Shown here piece after piece: positions 1-11,434 of a DNA stretch of 64,000 nt. The stretch covers positions 2,294,001 through 2,358,000 of the forward strand of contig JANFAH010000003.1 in the NCBI GenBank assembly GCA_024663395.1, read 5' to 3'. The first letter of the stretch is position 1. The number at the start of each line of letters is the position of its first letter. This DNA comes from Pisolithus tinctorius. Its lineage: Eukaryota; Basidiomycota; Agaricomycetes; Boletales; Pisolithaceae. A program made the position numbers and the translations under genes. The notes beneath the pieces were generated by a model. The model searched no databases. It was not told the DNA's origin and saw only the letters and a program-made list of their open reading frames with translations.

Positions 1-2
1 GG

Positions 3-1180
3 AGGGAGAATCTTATCCTCAAGGAGAAGATTGTACAGCTGGAGGAGAAAATCGAAATGCATACAAGACGACCCAGGAGTGATTCTGCCGCAAGGTCGTA
101 CGACGGTTCCTCTAATGAATCCCAGAGGGAGAGGGCTAAAGCGGGCGACAAGTTGGGAACACCCCCGTCTGCTGTGGTACCATCGTCCCTTGAACCTGCC
201 GTCCAGAATACGGATTTCTCTCCTGCCCGCGAGGCGCTTTCAACCCACTTTTCGACACCTGCCCCTCCAGCTGCTGATGACGTGCTTGGTTATGCAGCAA
301 TTGCTGGATCAAGCGCCATCGACTCCTTCCAGTGCATCCTATGTAGTCCAAACGCCCCCTGCCGTTGTCGGGAGACTGTTCTCCAACAAGTAACGAATGG
401 GGTACTTGTCGGCACTTCTGCGTTGGAGTTGCCGCTCGATAAACTGAATCGGCCATTAGTTCTTTCTCCCTTCAGCCAACTCGTTCTAGATGCCCCCGCT
501 CATCTAAGCATATTTGACAACCTACCCTCTTACTATGCGCCTGTACCACTTTGACGCATTGTCAGATGGATCCAACACTCATCCCGCTGCGATCGTCATC
601 GTCCACAACCATCCCTAGATGTTCTGGTGACCCCGATGATTGTATGGCATGCACAGACGATACCTTCGGGAAAGCGCTCTGTCAAATCATCATCCACTGT
701 GTCATCCGCACCATGCATTGATTGTTCTCGGCGAAGCAATCATTCCGACAAGATCTTGGTAGGCAAGTGTTGTGTGGATGTCAGTAAATGTGGTTCCTGG
801 GGAATTGTGCCCATTATTTCCTCAACCAACCCTTCGCATGGTTCTGAGACCACACCAACGGATGATGCGTGACATCAGTTCAAATCACATCCCCATGTCG
901 CTTTCGTGGATTTGACGCTCTTGGCTGAGGGGGTGGCACGTAAGTCGAAGTGTACAGGATCCCGCGTTGTCAATCTCCGGCTCCGGGATCCATCACTCCA
1001 GAACGTATAGCTGGACTTCACAATGAAGGCGAGGCTGAAGACATCCAGTCTGTATTACTCACGGATCCCCATCAGCATAACTCCCCACCGCGACTTGTAC
1101 CCCAGAACGTTCTGACTGAAAGCGGCCGCAGGAGGTTGCATGAAGCGAATGCAGATGGAGTAAGGAATGCTAGACTCTAA
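3..1180 (+). pseudogene. hapX-like: Decayed HapX-like bZIP iron regulator (3' part)
   Basis: The window opens inside a leucine-zipper-like coiled coil (RENLILKEKIVQLEEKIE). A Cys-rich motif CILCSPNAPCRC follows in the same frame, and that frame ends at TGA 552-554, right after PSYYAPVPL. A second Cys-rich block (CSGDPDDCMAC, then FGKALC) lies in frame 2 at about 614-690. The next block (CIDC, CCVDVSKCG) is back in frame 3. It runs to TGA 870-872, immediately before HQFKSHPHVAF and LLAEGVARKSKC. The C-terminal block (SPAPGSITPERI, RLVPQNVL, SGRRR) is in frame 2 up to 1180. From family knowledge, this order of Cys-rich domains and the KSHP block match fungal HapX, which represses iron-consuming pathways together with the CCAAT complex. 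I count two in-frame stops and at least three frame changes, with no splice sites that repair them. The upstream part, including any CCAAT-binding segment and basic region, lies outside the window. An error-rich assembly is the alternative explanation. Confidence 0.72.
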
Positions 1181-1379
1181 ATTCATGCGCGACCACAAGA
1201 TTTCGTGGACTCTATTGTTCGTTTTTATCATATTTATTCGAGGGCGCACAATCACATGTGTCAGTGGCGTTTCACCGACGCCTATGCAAGTGGTTGCTTC
1301 CACCCTCGCTGAAATACTAACTACTTCAATGTAGCACCCTGTAACTCGTGCTAAACCGGCTTGACCTGTGTCCATAATT

Positions 1380-1900
1380 GCAAGAGAACGCGCGTCGAGA
1401 CCTTGTAAGCACCGACCGAAAAGGAGGCATCGATCACCGGCACAGGCGTGACACCGGTAGATATCATAGGATGGAACGCCCCATAGCTAGCTCGGACTTA
1501 CCTTGCCGGCCGTAACCAGCAATAAGCACCGTGTGCACGACCGCTTCTGGTTCAAAGCCTGCGTCCCTGGTCCGCATGATCTGCTCCGCGACTTGTATGT
1601 TCCTACCATTGGCGTATACACCCATAAGAGCAACATCATTGTCTCGTGCCTAGGGAGCATTGCGATTATAGCCTGATCACCTCTGACCGCCCTACGAGAA
1701 AGTGAAAGGACAAGCCGGGAGTCGTACGTGAATTGCCACCAAGGCTCGGAAACGGTGGTATAGACGTTCCAACCACTCCCGTGAAAAGGGTGCTTTTCCC
1801 GCCACAAGATGCGTTGTAGGACGATACAGAAATGCCGAAGTGCCAGTCCACTTATGAGCTGTCGGTTTCGGACCGCTGCTCGTACTCTCGCCCTCCCACG
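1380..1900 (-). pseudogene. PPR-like repeat protein remnant
   Basis: On the minus strand, about 1652 to 1503 encodes a stretch with the feel of pentatricopeptide repeats: VALMGVYANGRN, AEQIMRTRDAG and VVHTVLIAGYGRQ. It continues over 1502-1370 as GKSELAMG and then, after a one-base frame change, as MISTGVTPVPV, followed by a stop. Upstream, about 1790-1690 reads REWLERLYHRFRALVAIHV and ends at a stop. A GTAAGT at 1501-1496 could be a splice donor, but I could not build a continuous gene. PPR proteins bind organellar RNA and are usually nuclear-encoded and targeted to mitochondria. Here only fragments of two or three repeats remain. The call rests on pattern and is moderate to low in certainty. 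A highly spliced functional gene is possible but looks unlikely. Confidence 0.35.
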
Positions 1901-2077
1901 AATTGGAAACTCACGCAATATCTCGGGTGTCCCCCTCCCGCAGGTAAGAAAAGAAAACAGAAAGGGTGTGTCGTACGAGCGAGGTCCTTTTCGATCTGTC
2001 ACGTGATCGCACATCTATTAGCTTAAAGTTACTGCCATTACGAGTCAGACGGTTGTTACGCTTTTCTGACTTTTTCC

Positions 2078-2703
2078 ATGGCTTCGACGTTCTTCACCTG
2101 GTTGCGGTCGCCAGCAGCTCGCGAGTATTTCTTCAGTGAGTAGCGTCTCATCTGCTCCTTATTCCTATACGCAGATCTCACCTTCACTTAGGTACTCACT
2201 TTTGGGGACCGGTCGGTGTTCTGTCCGTATGTGCACTTCGTGTCCAACCGGTGTTCTAGGTTGCAAACTGGGGTCTTCCGTTGGCTGCCATCGCTGACCT
2301 GAGCAAAGACGAGGAAGTCATTTCTGGGACGATGACAACTGCTCTCGCATGTTATTCGTATGCCCAATTCTTTCTTAGTGGTAGATTTCTTGAGTCGATT
2401 TACACTCGATTTTTAGGATGGTCTTCATGCGTTTTGGTAATTGATGTTACAGCCGCAGGTGATCACGTCTTTTGATATGCCCCCACAGCTTGGAGAGTAC
2501 AACCCCGGAATTACCTGCTGTTTGCATGTCACGCAACGAACGCGACAGCTCAGTCGGTTCAAGATGCCCGCTTCGTCAATTACTGGTACTTTGGTGGTCG
2601 GGAGAAAAAGTATGGCCTCGCGGACAACAATACAAACAGACCTGTAACAGAGGCAATAGAGGCAGCAAAGCAAGAAAGCAACGAAGTTTCCAGCACTAAA
2701 TAG
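2078..2703 (+). CDS. MPC1: Mitochondrial pyruvate carrier subunit 1
   Basis: Five exons can be built by hand: 2078-2135, 2192-2211, 2260-2357, 2417-2436 and 2489-2703. Together they give 136 residues. The protein starts [18 protein letters not shown] and carries the MPC1 hallmarks [47 protein letters not shown] and NYWYFGG. MPC1 pairs with an MPC2/3 paralogue in the inner mitochondrial membrane to import pyruvate. The length and the two to three short hydrophobic helices fit the family. After YFGG comes a short charged tail ending SSTK. The donor of the second intron (GTCGGT) is weak, but it is the only one that keeps GP-VANWG in frame. The gene converges with the DNA ligase gene, with 93 bp between the two stop codons. 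Confidence 0.93.
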
Positions 2704-2796
2704 ACCGTCCTGTAAGCTCCTCTTTGGTGATGGGACCAAACTGAAATTGACGGTAACCAGTGCAAGATACCATTAGTGGGTAGTATACTTCGAAAG

Positions 2797-5700
2797 TTAC
2801 CAAAATCCATCATCTCCGTCGGATGCTTTTTTATTCTTGCCACCTCTACTCTGAGCAAGTACCTGACGCTCGTACATTTCTGCAATCTGGTGCTGTTAGA
2901 AGATGGTGATCGGATTTGTAACGGAAATTTACCTGCTCTGCTCCTGTGGCATCCTCGGCCGACTTATCATCTCTTACACGAAGGAAGCGGGGGAAACGCA
3001 ACGAAATACCCCTTTCGTCAACCTTAAAAATAATAAATTCCAGATGCCATCGGAAAGTACGAAACTCCATTCTCACCAGGCCCTGAGCAGCGGTATAAAC
3101 AGGACTGAGACTGAGATCGGCTGTAAGCACTTCCCACACAACCTTCGGTTCAAACCATATGTCAGGTTTGGCACCACCAGTCTTCACATCCCCACGCGGC
3201 TTCTGGTTTTCCAGCGGTCGTAGGGCATCCCAATGGTTCTGCAATACCTCCTCGCTGAAGCCGGTCCCAATTTTACAAATAGTTTGATACTCCTCGGCGT
3301 CAGCGTCGTAGCAGGCGAGAAGGAAGGCACCATAGACATTGGCACGTTTACCCTTGCCGTAGTAACCTCCCACAACAACTAGATCAAGTGAATCACCAAC
3401 ACCAGCAAGGTAATCCTTCTTGAGCTAAGGCAAATGTCAAGCGACGCGTGCGCAACAGTGTTGAAACTGACCTTTAACCAATTAACGCTGCGTCGGCTCG
3501 GCTCGTAGTAACTTGCATCACTCTCCAGCATCTTGATCATAAGACCTTCGCACCCATCCTTAACGCTCTCTTCCAGGAACGCCTGTATCTCTTCCGTCGA
3601 TTCTCCATCAGATGACCTGGCAAAGTCAAACTCCCCAGGGACAACTTGAAAGTGTTTCCGCAAAAGTTCTCGTCGTTCCCAGAGGGGTTTTTGGAGGAGG
3701 GGCTGGAACGTACATCAGCAAGGCAATGAAAGCACTTAATTAGTAGCCGGACCTCCCCGTTCAAGTACAGGAGATCGAAACCAAACAAGCAAACAAGAAC
3801 TTGAATGTCCTCCACTTTGACATCTTTGCGTTTCCGCCTGCTGAGCTCCTGGAATGGCATGAGCTTTCCTGTCGTGTTCTCGACAGCAACAGCCTCTGCA
3901 TCGAGGACAAACGATTTCGTTTCTGGCTTGATGCACTAGACAGTAAATACCCAGCAATTAAGGAATCACATAAGACCACAAAATCGGAAAATTTACGTGC
4001 GAAAGGCGTTCGACCAGGTCTGGATACTTCTTGCTCATGTCTTCGGAATTTCTGCTGAAAACGGCAACGGATCCCCCTTCCAGCTTATGAACTTGTGCAC
4101 GTTCCCCGTCATATTTGTATTCACAAGTGAAGCGTTTGTTCTCAAAGCGATCTAGAACCTCGCCAATCGCCTTGGTTGGTTTGGCAAGCATAGGTTTCAG
4201 AGGTACGCCTGGTGTCAACCGGCATACGTCCTTCAATTTCATCACTCCATGATCCAGGAGGGCTGGAACGACTAGGTCATAGCTTGGAAGTTCGCTAAAA
4301 AAAGAGATGAGCTCGCCTCCACTGCATGCAGCGTACGAACCTGTAAACAGATTTCATGATACTCGTAGCCTCTTCGAGTCGACTTGCCAGCTTCTCTTCG
4401 CTCCACTTCTTTCCACCTATAGGTAGAGTGAGCTGCAGCCTTACAGGGATCCCGGAAGACATACTCTGCTCCTTCTCTGCCAAGATAGCCGCGTGAGCCA
4501 GGGCAACCAACACCGTTCGCTCTGCATTTCCTATGCGAAGCTTGCCTTCCAAACTACGGACAATATACTTGGCCTCCATCTCCTGACAAGCTGCAAGAAG
4601 CTTAGTTATGATTGAGACTTTCTTTGCTTGCGACTAATAGGATAGGTTATTCAAAAATTGTCGGATTAACTGACATTCTTACTGAATGACCAGTGGAGAG
4701 AGCGATTTCTCGTAGGTTGGTAAAAACGAAGGGGAGAGTCAAAGGCTTTGGTTTGAAAAGTGTCTTCTGGCTTTTCTTGGAGTTCTTCACATTGCATCGT
4801 TATTCGAATGGACCGAACAATTCCGCTAAAACGAACCATTGCTACGAGACCCAAGTCTCCTTCCTTCTTGAGTTCCGCTTTCAGAGTAGCGAGACTGCGA
4901 CCCGTGGACTCGCTGATCGCCTTGATGAGGAGACTCTCGCCGATTCCAAGTTCCACGCCGACATAATCCGGACTTAGCTTGAATACGGTCAGTTCTATAT
5001 CATCTACATTTAAGGGTCACGAATTACCCGGTTGATGCACAAATACACGGATTGCAAAAGGGAACTTGAGTCGCTCTTCGCTCTTCGCTGGATGACAAGG
5101 AAGAAAAAACTCGTGAGGATGGACGTCTTTTCCAAGCGCTTTGTCGTAGCTTCGATGAGGGAAAAGGTCTTGGCTAGAGCGGCATACGGTATACTGAACA
5201 GAAGACTGAGCAATATGTAACACGGATAGATCGATCCACATACGGATCTCCTGATTTCCAGCCACCCTTAACATCCACATCAGCTACTCGCGAGAGGGCT
5301 GCTTCCGCACTCGCGCCGGAATCAGTGCCTTCGACGTCAGGTGCAAAGAAATCGGCGCTCACTTCTGGGTGGCATCATCCGCATCGTCCTCAATGCCAGC
5401 TGCCTCATCGTCACCCACTCCTTCCTCTCTTTCACTACCCGACAACCCCTCATCTTCCGGGGGAGGATGTGGTAAAATGGCTGCTTTGCCTTTACCTCCA
5501 CTACTGGGTGGTCTTGAGGGTGGGGTTATGCTCCTGGAACTTGGGGGTGCTGGTATGTACGTTTTGTACTAATATCCGTGGCCAGACCATCGAGGCGTAC
5601 CTGACGGGATATGCAGGGGTCCCTCATCTTTCACATCCTTTTCATCGTCAGAGTGAACGACTCGCCGGCGCTTAGAAGTGGACGGTCCAGGGGAGGGCGA

Positions 5701-5972
5701 GTCACCTACTTGAATCGACTTGAGTAACACTTAATGGATGCGCAGTCCAGAACCATACCTGGCGCTCTGCGCTTTGGCTTTGAATCTGCCGACATTCCTT
5801 GTTAAAACCCAGGAGCATGTTACCGTGAACTGAACGTACTTTCCACATTCTCCTCCCCAACTTCCGGTTTAGAGTCACCCACATTTGATGCCGACTCCTT
5901 TGGTTTCGACCTTCCCCACATTTGAGAGAGACTTGACTGTTGTGGAGGAGCAGGCTTCATGCCTCTTGGCAT
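2797..5972 (-). CDS. LIG1: DNA ligase I (ATP-dependent)
   Basis: This is replicative DNA ligase, which joins Okazaki fragments and completes excision repair. Running from high to low coordinates, the sequence shows a low-complexity N-terminus starting [20 protein letters not shown]. An acidic, Ser-rich linker follows. Next is the DNA-binding domain ([31 protein letters not shown]). The adenylation domain contains the catalytic lysine in [13 protein letters not shown] near 4120. The oligonucleotide-binding domain contains [19 protein letters not shown] near 3370. The C-terminus reads YERQVLA to DDGFW-stop at 2797-2799. QSSLSQMW near residue 12 resembles a degenerate PCNA-interacting (PIP) box in the usual place, but it lacks the second aromatic. 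At least eight short introns interrupt the gene and I did not fix every border. The gene is divergent from RPS11, sharing a 316 bp promoter region. Confidence 0.93.
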
Positions 5973-6288
5973 CTCAAAGAACTTGCCTAAGGGTATTGAA
6001 CTACAGAAATATGTTGTGAAAGGCAGAAACCAGTACCTAGTGTCTGTTGTGTTCCCATGACGCGACCAATGTGGCGCGCGGCGAACATGAACGCGCCTGT
6101 CACACGTCACAACTGTCACAAGGTGCGTGATGGCGTGGGACAATCTTTCCAAATGAGCGGCGGCGGCGGCGCTTGCCGAGGACTGTGCAGTTTTCAGACT
6201 TGTGGCTTTGCCCTGGCCTATCGCCAATAAGCAAAGCAGCGGTGAGCGAGGGCAGCGCGTACAATTCATCGTCAAGACACACTTCAGC
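5973..6288. promoter_or_regulatory. Shared LIG1/RPS11 divergent promoter region
   Basis: This is 316 bp between two divergent start codons. It is GC-rich around 6058-6105, with ACGCGA (about 6059-6064), a GGCGCGCGGCG run (about 6073-6083) and ACGCGC (about 6091-6096). These resemble the core of MBF/E2F-type sites (ACGCGT) that drive S-phase genes in fungi, but none is a perfect match. A GCGGCGGCGGCGGCG stretch lies near 6160-6173. No protein-coding feature is seen. Confidence 0.4.
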
Positions 6289-7021
6289 ATGGCCGAGCAG
6301 GTTTGCAAATATCTGTTTCCGAGTTTTCCGAGTTGTTGACTGTGTTGGTAGATCGAAAAGGCTTTCCAGAAGCAACACCTATTCCAAAATGCCAAAGCGC
6401 GGGGTACGAGTGCATGTTTCGTTCGTTCGTGCGTGGAGCCTCATATTGCTATGTTGGGCGATAAAAGGTGGCAAGACAACAAAGGCCAAACGGTGGTACA
6501 AGGATGTCGGTCTTGGCTTTAAGACCCCATCAGAGGCAATTCACGGCACTTACATCGGTAGGCCACACGTGCCCTGCTGTCTATGTACGGCGAGCCTGAG
6601 CACCTATGCTAGATAAGAAGTGCCCGTTCACGGGGAACATTTCTATCCGCGGTCGTATCTTGACGGGTAAAGTTATCTCGACCAAGATGACACGGACAAT
6701 TATCATCCGCAGGGACTACCTACACTACGTTCCCAAGTACAGTATGTCATCGTGGGATGCTGAATGGCTTGCGGATGCTGATTGATTCCCAGACCGTTAC
6801 GAAAAGAGACATAAGAACCTGGCTGCTCACGTTTCACCCGCATTCCGCGTTGAAGTCGGTGACACTGTAACAGTCGGTACGTATGACTGTCACCCCGCAC
6901 CGGTTTTGTGACTGAGTTGTCTTGCCAAGGTCAATGTCGACCGCTGTCAAAAACTGTGCGGTTCAACGTGTTGCGGGTGGCGAAGAACAAGGCGGCAGCG
7001 AAAGCCTTTGGGAAATTCTGA
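6289..7021 (+). CDS. RPS11: 40S ribosomal protein S11 (uS17)
   Basis: Six exons were resolved: 6289-6300, 6352-6403, 6468-6557, 6613-6741, 6793-6876 and 6930-7021. They give 152 residues. The first coding exon holds only four codons (MAEQ), which is common in fungal ribosomal protein genes. The product reads [91 protein letters not shown] and [16 protein letters not shown], ending AAAKAFGKF. That is close to identical to uS17 from other fungi. It binds 18S rRNA on the small subunit. A ribosomal protein gene implies a strong promoter upstream. Confidence 0.96.
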
Positions 7022-7371
7022 GACGCCAGGGACGGGCTTTATGATAGCATCTAGCATATATATGATTGTCCTTTTCATTCCATGTCGCACTATGCTATGT
7101 CTACAGCATGCAAACGAGATGTGGTTGAACGGGACAAACAAGTGGACAAACAAGGCGCCGGTTTTGTGATACACGACGACAGCAAGCGATCGCGTGGCCC
7201 AAGTCACTCAACTGTCAGTCAGAGGAAACGCCGTCCTCGGTTGCCCTTCCGCCGTCGTCCAAGCTGGCTCCAACACTCCTCGCTGTCCTGACCTCAAAGC
7301 TTTCCAGGTCAAAGCCGCCGTCCTTGCAGTCTCAGTCAGCCTTACCCGAATCCCAGACCCAGACCCAATCG
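7022..7371. other. Intergenic: RPS11 3' end and PPZ phosphatase leader
   Basis: About 350 bp with no supportable gene. The first part is probably the RPS11 3' UTR, with an AT-rich TAGCATATATATGATTG stretch near 7050-7066. The part just before 7372 is C-rich and stays open in the phosphatase frame, but it has no ATG before 7372. Confidence 0.5.
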
Positions 7372-9037
7372 ATGGGTCAACAACAGTCCAAAAAGGCCAA
7401 AAAGGCCGGCAAGGAAAGGGAGGGAGACATCACCCAGGACAGTGCTGTAACTGACCTGCCCGATTCAACCCCGCATGGCGGTCCCACTCGCACGACTGCT
7501 CACCCCAGTCTTTCCCAGAGTGCCTTGCACGAATATGATGCTGTGCGTAGCAAAGCAAACGTCCCCACAGATTTGCAGGAAGATGACGCAGGCTCCGGAA
7601 ATGCTACTGGGCTGTCCGGTTCACCCACCGTGCAGAGCTCTAACATATCCATACCCCCGAACAGTGCACCACCTTCTTTACCATTGTCCACCTCGGCGCC
7701 TCCGACCTTAAGCCCGTCCATGAAGCCATCTCCCGCACCCCTTGACATACCTTCCACACAGACTATACTCTCAAATACCATCTCTTCATCGTTCACTCCT
7801 GGGTCGACTGCAAGCAGCTTTCCTTTAAACGATTCTCTAAGCCCTACAGGCAACGGAGGAAAGGATAAAGTGAAACAATTGGACATCGACGACATGATCC
7901 AACGTCTTCTAGATGTGGGTTACACGGGGAAAGTTAGCAAGTCTCTGTGTTTAAAAAACGCGGAGATAGTTGCTATTTGCCAAACAGCTCGCGAGATCTT
8001 TCTTAGCCAGCCAACCCTTATCGAGTTATCCCCACCCGTCAAGATTGTAGGCGATGTTCATGGACAGTACTCCGACCTCATACGTTTGTTCGAAATGTGC
8101 GGATTTCCTCCGGCAGCTAATTACCTCTTCCTTGGCGACTACGTGGATCGGGGGAAGCAAAGCCTGGAAACAATTTTGCTGCTGCTATGCTACAAAATTA
8201 AGTTTCCGGAGAACTTTTTTCTCCTTCGGGGGAATCATGAATGTGCGAACGTCACGCGAGGTTTGTTCATACTTTGTGACACACTCCCATGCCTAATCGG
8301 TTCCAATGCAGTATATGGGTTTTACGACGAGTGCAAGCGAAGATGTAATATCAAGACCTGGAAAACATTCATAGACGTCTTCAATTGTCTGCCTATCGCA
8401 GCTGTGGTCGCTTCCAAAATCTTTTGCGTACATGGCGGTCTATCACCGTCACTACACTCCATGGACGACATCAAACGCATACAGCGACCCACGGATGTGC
8501 CTGACTATGGTCTCCTGAACGACTTACTATGGTCTGATCCATCAGATACCGCTCTAGATTGGGAGGACAATGAACGTGGTGTCAGCTATTGCTTTGGGAA
8601 GGCAGTCATCAATGATTTCCTTGTGCGATACGACATGGATCTCATCTGTCGTGCACACATGGTCGTGGAAGATGGTTATGAATTCTGGAATGATCGGACG
8701 TTGGTCACCGTTTTCAGCGCTCCGAATTACTGTGGCGGTAAGTTCTGGCTCTCCTTTGCACCACAGGCAATGACCTCTAAATGTACAGAGTTCGACAATT
8801 ACGGTGCATGCATGAGGTTTGTCGGATGTTGCTTTCTACGATCTATCTCTTATGCTTGATTCGCAGCGTATCGGAGGACTTACTATGTGCATTCGAATTG
8901 TTGAAACCTTTGGATGGTCATGCCTTGCGGAAGGAGATGACCAAGGCCAAACGGAAGAGGTGCGTACTCTTTCACTCTCCGTTTGGGAACCCTGACATGA
9001 ACCGTCGTTCGTTAGCTTAATGGCGACCGCAACATGA
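7372..9037 (+). CDS. PPZ1: PPZ-type serine/threonine protein phosphatase
   Basis: The N-terminus [13 protein letters not shown] is a classic N-myristoylation start. About 150 Ser/Thr/Pro-rich residues follow, then a complete PP1-like catalytic domain. Its motifs are [48 protein letters not shown] and FSAPNYCG. The Ser-rich myristoylated extension ahead of a PP1-like domain is the mark of PPZ phosphatases, which in yeast control potassium uptake and salt tolerance and are inhibited by Hal3. Exons are 7372-8260, 8312-8737, 8789-8816 and 8867 onward. The end is uncertain. Reading through gives a stop at 9018-9020. Using the canonical-looking intron 8960-9015 (GTGCGT...TTAG) gives a stop at 9035-9037. 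Either way the protein is close to 490-500 residues. Confidence 0.9.
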
Positions 9038-9530
9038 TCGTTAGAGGCTTGCTTTTAAATCACTTCAATAGGACGGCTAAACGACAGTCGTCCATACTGC
9101 TGGTTGGACTGTTCTACATATCCACGTGTTTCTATGTACAGCTTCGGCGGATGCTTGGTTGCTCACCGATTCTATCTTCGCACTCTTGCGCTAGGCTCCA
9201 CGCGGCTTAATAGCTACGCATCCGTTCCGAACCGGCTTCTCGTTGCACGCTCGTTTATGTCGGAGGTACAAATTTGTAATTCACTGCATCCTCATTCACT
9301 CTCGTTTCCCTCCTAACGTACAGTTATATTTTCTCTTGTGTTTTCTCTTGGTTACCCACCTCTGTCAGTGGTCTTAGGATCTTTATTAACCCATCGCATA
9401 TTTGTTTTGTCTGTGATATATAGTATTGGTGGAGCGTGGGCTCCGGCACTATAAAGACAACTGGTTGTAGGCAACGTTGTCCCGTACATCTATATCTAGT
9501 GTTGGGCTTCAATGTACTTACAAGTGGATG
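9038..9530. other. Intergenic, convergent 3' ends
   Basis: About 490 bp between the phosphatase and the minus-strand transporter. It is AT-richer than its surroundings (for example TTTTCTCTTGTGTTTTCTC near 9330), as expected for two 3' UTRs. No conserved protein or RNA gene was recognised. Confidence 0.5.
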
Positions 9531-10924
9531 TTATGACATGTCAAATACAAGCATGGCGAATGCTCCAACTATCATACCAGTTCCCACCAATCCGCCGAAT
9601 GTCAACGCAACTGTTCCAAAGAGCATGTCCGAGAAAAGGGTGAGGACTATAGTCATGAGGCTCCCCACTGATGTTACTATTGGACCCCAGATTCCTAGAA
9701 GGATCTGCGCGGTGGTAAGGTTGAGCCAGAGTCAGAGGAAACGACGCAGAGAGGAGCCCGCCTTACCATAAAGCCAGCATTGAAGATTACACCCGATGCA
9801 GCGATACCGGCTATAGCCATTAGAATGTCCGCGCGAGTTGGTAGCCGAAATTCTTCTAGTCCGTAATAGTGAAGGATGGGTATGGGTATCCACAAGACAA
9901 GTAAGGTGCACATTCCCATGGAAGCTGTGATCAGGTTTGCGTGCAGCCCGAACGGCGGCGGATATACGATCTCATCCTTCAACAAAGGACAAGACTGTAT
10001 TTCATTATCGACATCGCCTGCAGAGTATAGTCCTTGACAATTCGCGGGCTCGGAGGTCAGATCAGAATCTGTGGGTAATGCGATGTATTTCTTATAGATC
10101 ACTTGGTAGAGCGCATAGAGAAGAGAAGCCACGAGAGTCAGCATGTCACCGACGAAGGGTGCAGGCTGGTGGACTGCGCTCGTTACGGCTGACGCGGGAC
10201 CAGGTGAAGATGCTGCGGTACCACCATATACGATAGTGATGACACCCAAAGTTGCGAGGCAGACTGCCAGTAGTCGAAAGGTTCCCCATTTCAGGCCAAG
10301 TAACTTCACGCTGAAAACATACGTAAAGAATGCGTTGGCATTCCATATAGCAGTTACATCGGTGACACTGCACGACGCTCAGCACGCGACGGGGAAAAGG
10401 AGGAAAATCGTACGAAGCCAGGGGAACCGCAACAAACCATAGTAAAGCGGGTGAACTATAGAAAACAGTGAGTGAAACGATCAGGAATGCTGTCTTGGCA
10501 AAGGGAAGTGCCCTGTGCCGGATGTCTACATATCCTTCGGATCTGGAAGTCAACTGCCGCATGATTGCGAAGCGGAGCCCGAGTATTACCGGCAGTAGCC
10601 CGTTTTCGGTTGTGGAGAGCAGATAGATCAAGTGGATTGGAAAAGAGAGCGAGAAACAGGAATGGACGATATAGCTATCAAGATTTAGCCTCTCAAGGTT
10701 CCACGGAGGAGCCCGTGGACTAACAAGATGAAATATGACTGCCTATACTCCAGGGTCGTTTGTAGGTACTGAAAAGAGTGAGATCAATAATCGGGCACAA
10801 CAGAGGTATCAGAGATAAGAACCTGCGTGAGTTGAGTCTCCACGACAAAGGCCAGCAGAACTGCAACGAAAACTGCAACTGCGCTTTTGCCACCTAGGTT
10901 GGGTGCGTGAATGGACTCGTGCAT
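9531..10924 (-). CDS. EamA/DMT-family membrane transporter (SLC35F-like)
   Basis: The start MHESIHAPNLGG is at 10924 and leads at once into a hydrophobic helix (AVAVFVAVLLAFVVE). Later exons give further helices: FLIVSLTVFYSSPALLWFV, WGTFRLLAVCLATLGVITIVYG, DMLTLVASLLYALYQVIYK and NLITASMGMCTLLVLWIPI. The C-terminus reads GIWGPIVTSVGSLMTIVLT to FAMLVFDMS-stop at 9531. About ten membrane segments and the LYALYQVIYKK motif place it with drug/metabolite transporters of the yeast YML018C or human SLC35F5 type, found on vacuolar or endomembranes. The substrate is not predictable. The gene has several short introns and a loop of about 40 residues in the middle. It is divergent from the bL36m gene, with 210 bp between start codons. 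Confidence 0.82.
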
Positions 10925-11134
10925 CCTGGACGTCTTGTGCAGCACTTTCTGGCAACGTGGAGATGGTTGTGAGCGAGCCTAATAATACGTCACCCGGCAG
11001 GCCACATTTTCCTCCACCGCTGTTTCAAGCCGACACTCCTCACATACCGCAGAAAACGTAGACCACGTGATTACAAAATGTGGGTCCGTCCCAAAAACTC
11101 GATTTCCTCATCCTCACCGCAATAGCCATCATTA

Positions 11135-11434
11135 ATGCTCCGGAGGCTCCTGACATCGAGCAGGCCGCTGCTCACGCGGGCACGGGCTGCCACGCTCCCG
11201 GGTATCGGCCTCCCACTCCCATCCACCGTTACTCGTGTCGAGTCTGCCGTTCCGACATTCACCAGGGGAATGAAAGTTCGCTCTTCGGTCAAAGTTATGT
11301 GTGACGGCTGTAGCATCGTCATAAGAAAAGGCCGCGTCTATGTCGTGTGCTCCAAGAATCCCAAACACAAGCAGGTATGTAGTAAATAGTCCTTGTCAAC
11401 CTCAAATTGAACACTTCATTAGCGCCAGGGCTGA
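11135..11434 (+). CDS. RTC6: Mitochondrial large-subunit ribosomal protein bL36m
   Basis: Two exons (11135-11374 and 11423-11434) give about 83 residues. The first 45 residues are Arg/Ser-rich with no acidic residues until later ([20 protein letters not shown]), a typical mitochondrial targeting peptide. The mature part [20 protein letters not shown], then [17 protein letters not shown], is the bL36 fold. Its zinc site is the CxxC, Cys and His in CDGC...CSKNPKH. The last exon encodes only RQG-stop. This is the smallest protein of the mitoribosomal large subunit. Without splicing, the reading frame would end in VCSK. Confidence 0.94.

Noticed and set aside
5820..6395. A 191-codon minus-strand frame that would extend DNA ligase I upstream
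   Set aside because: Only the part from [10 protein letters not shown] (5972) resembles a ligase N-terminus. The rest crosses RPS11 exons in antisense.
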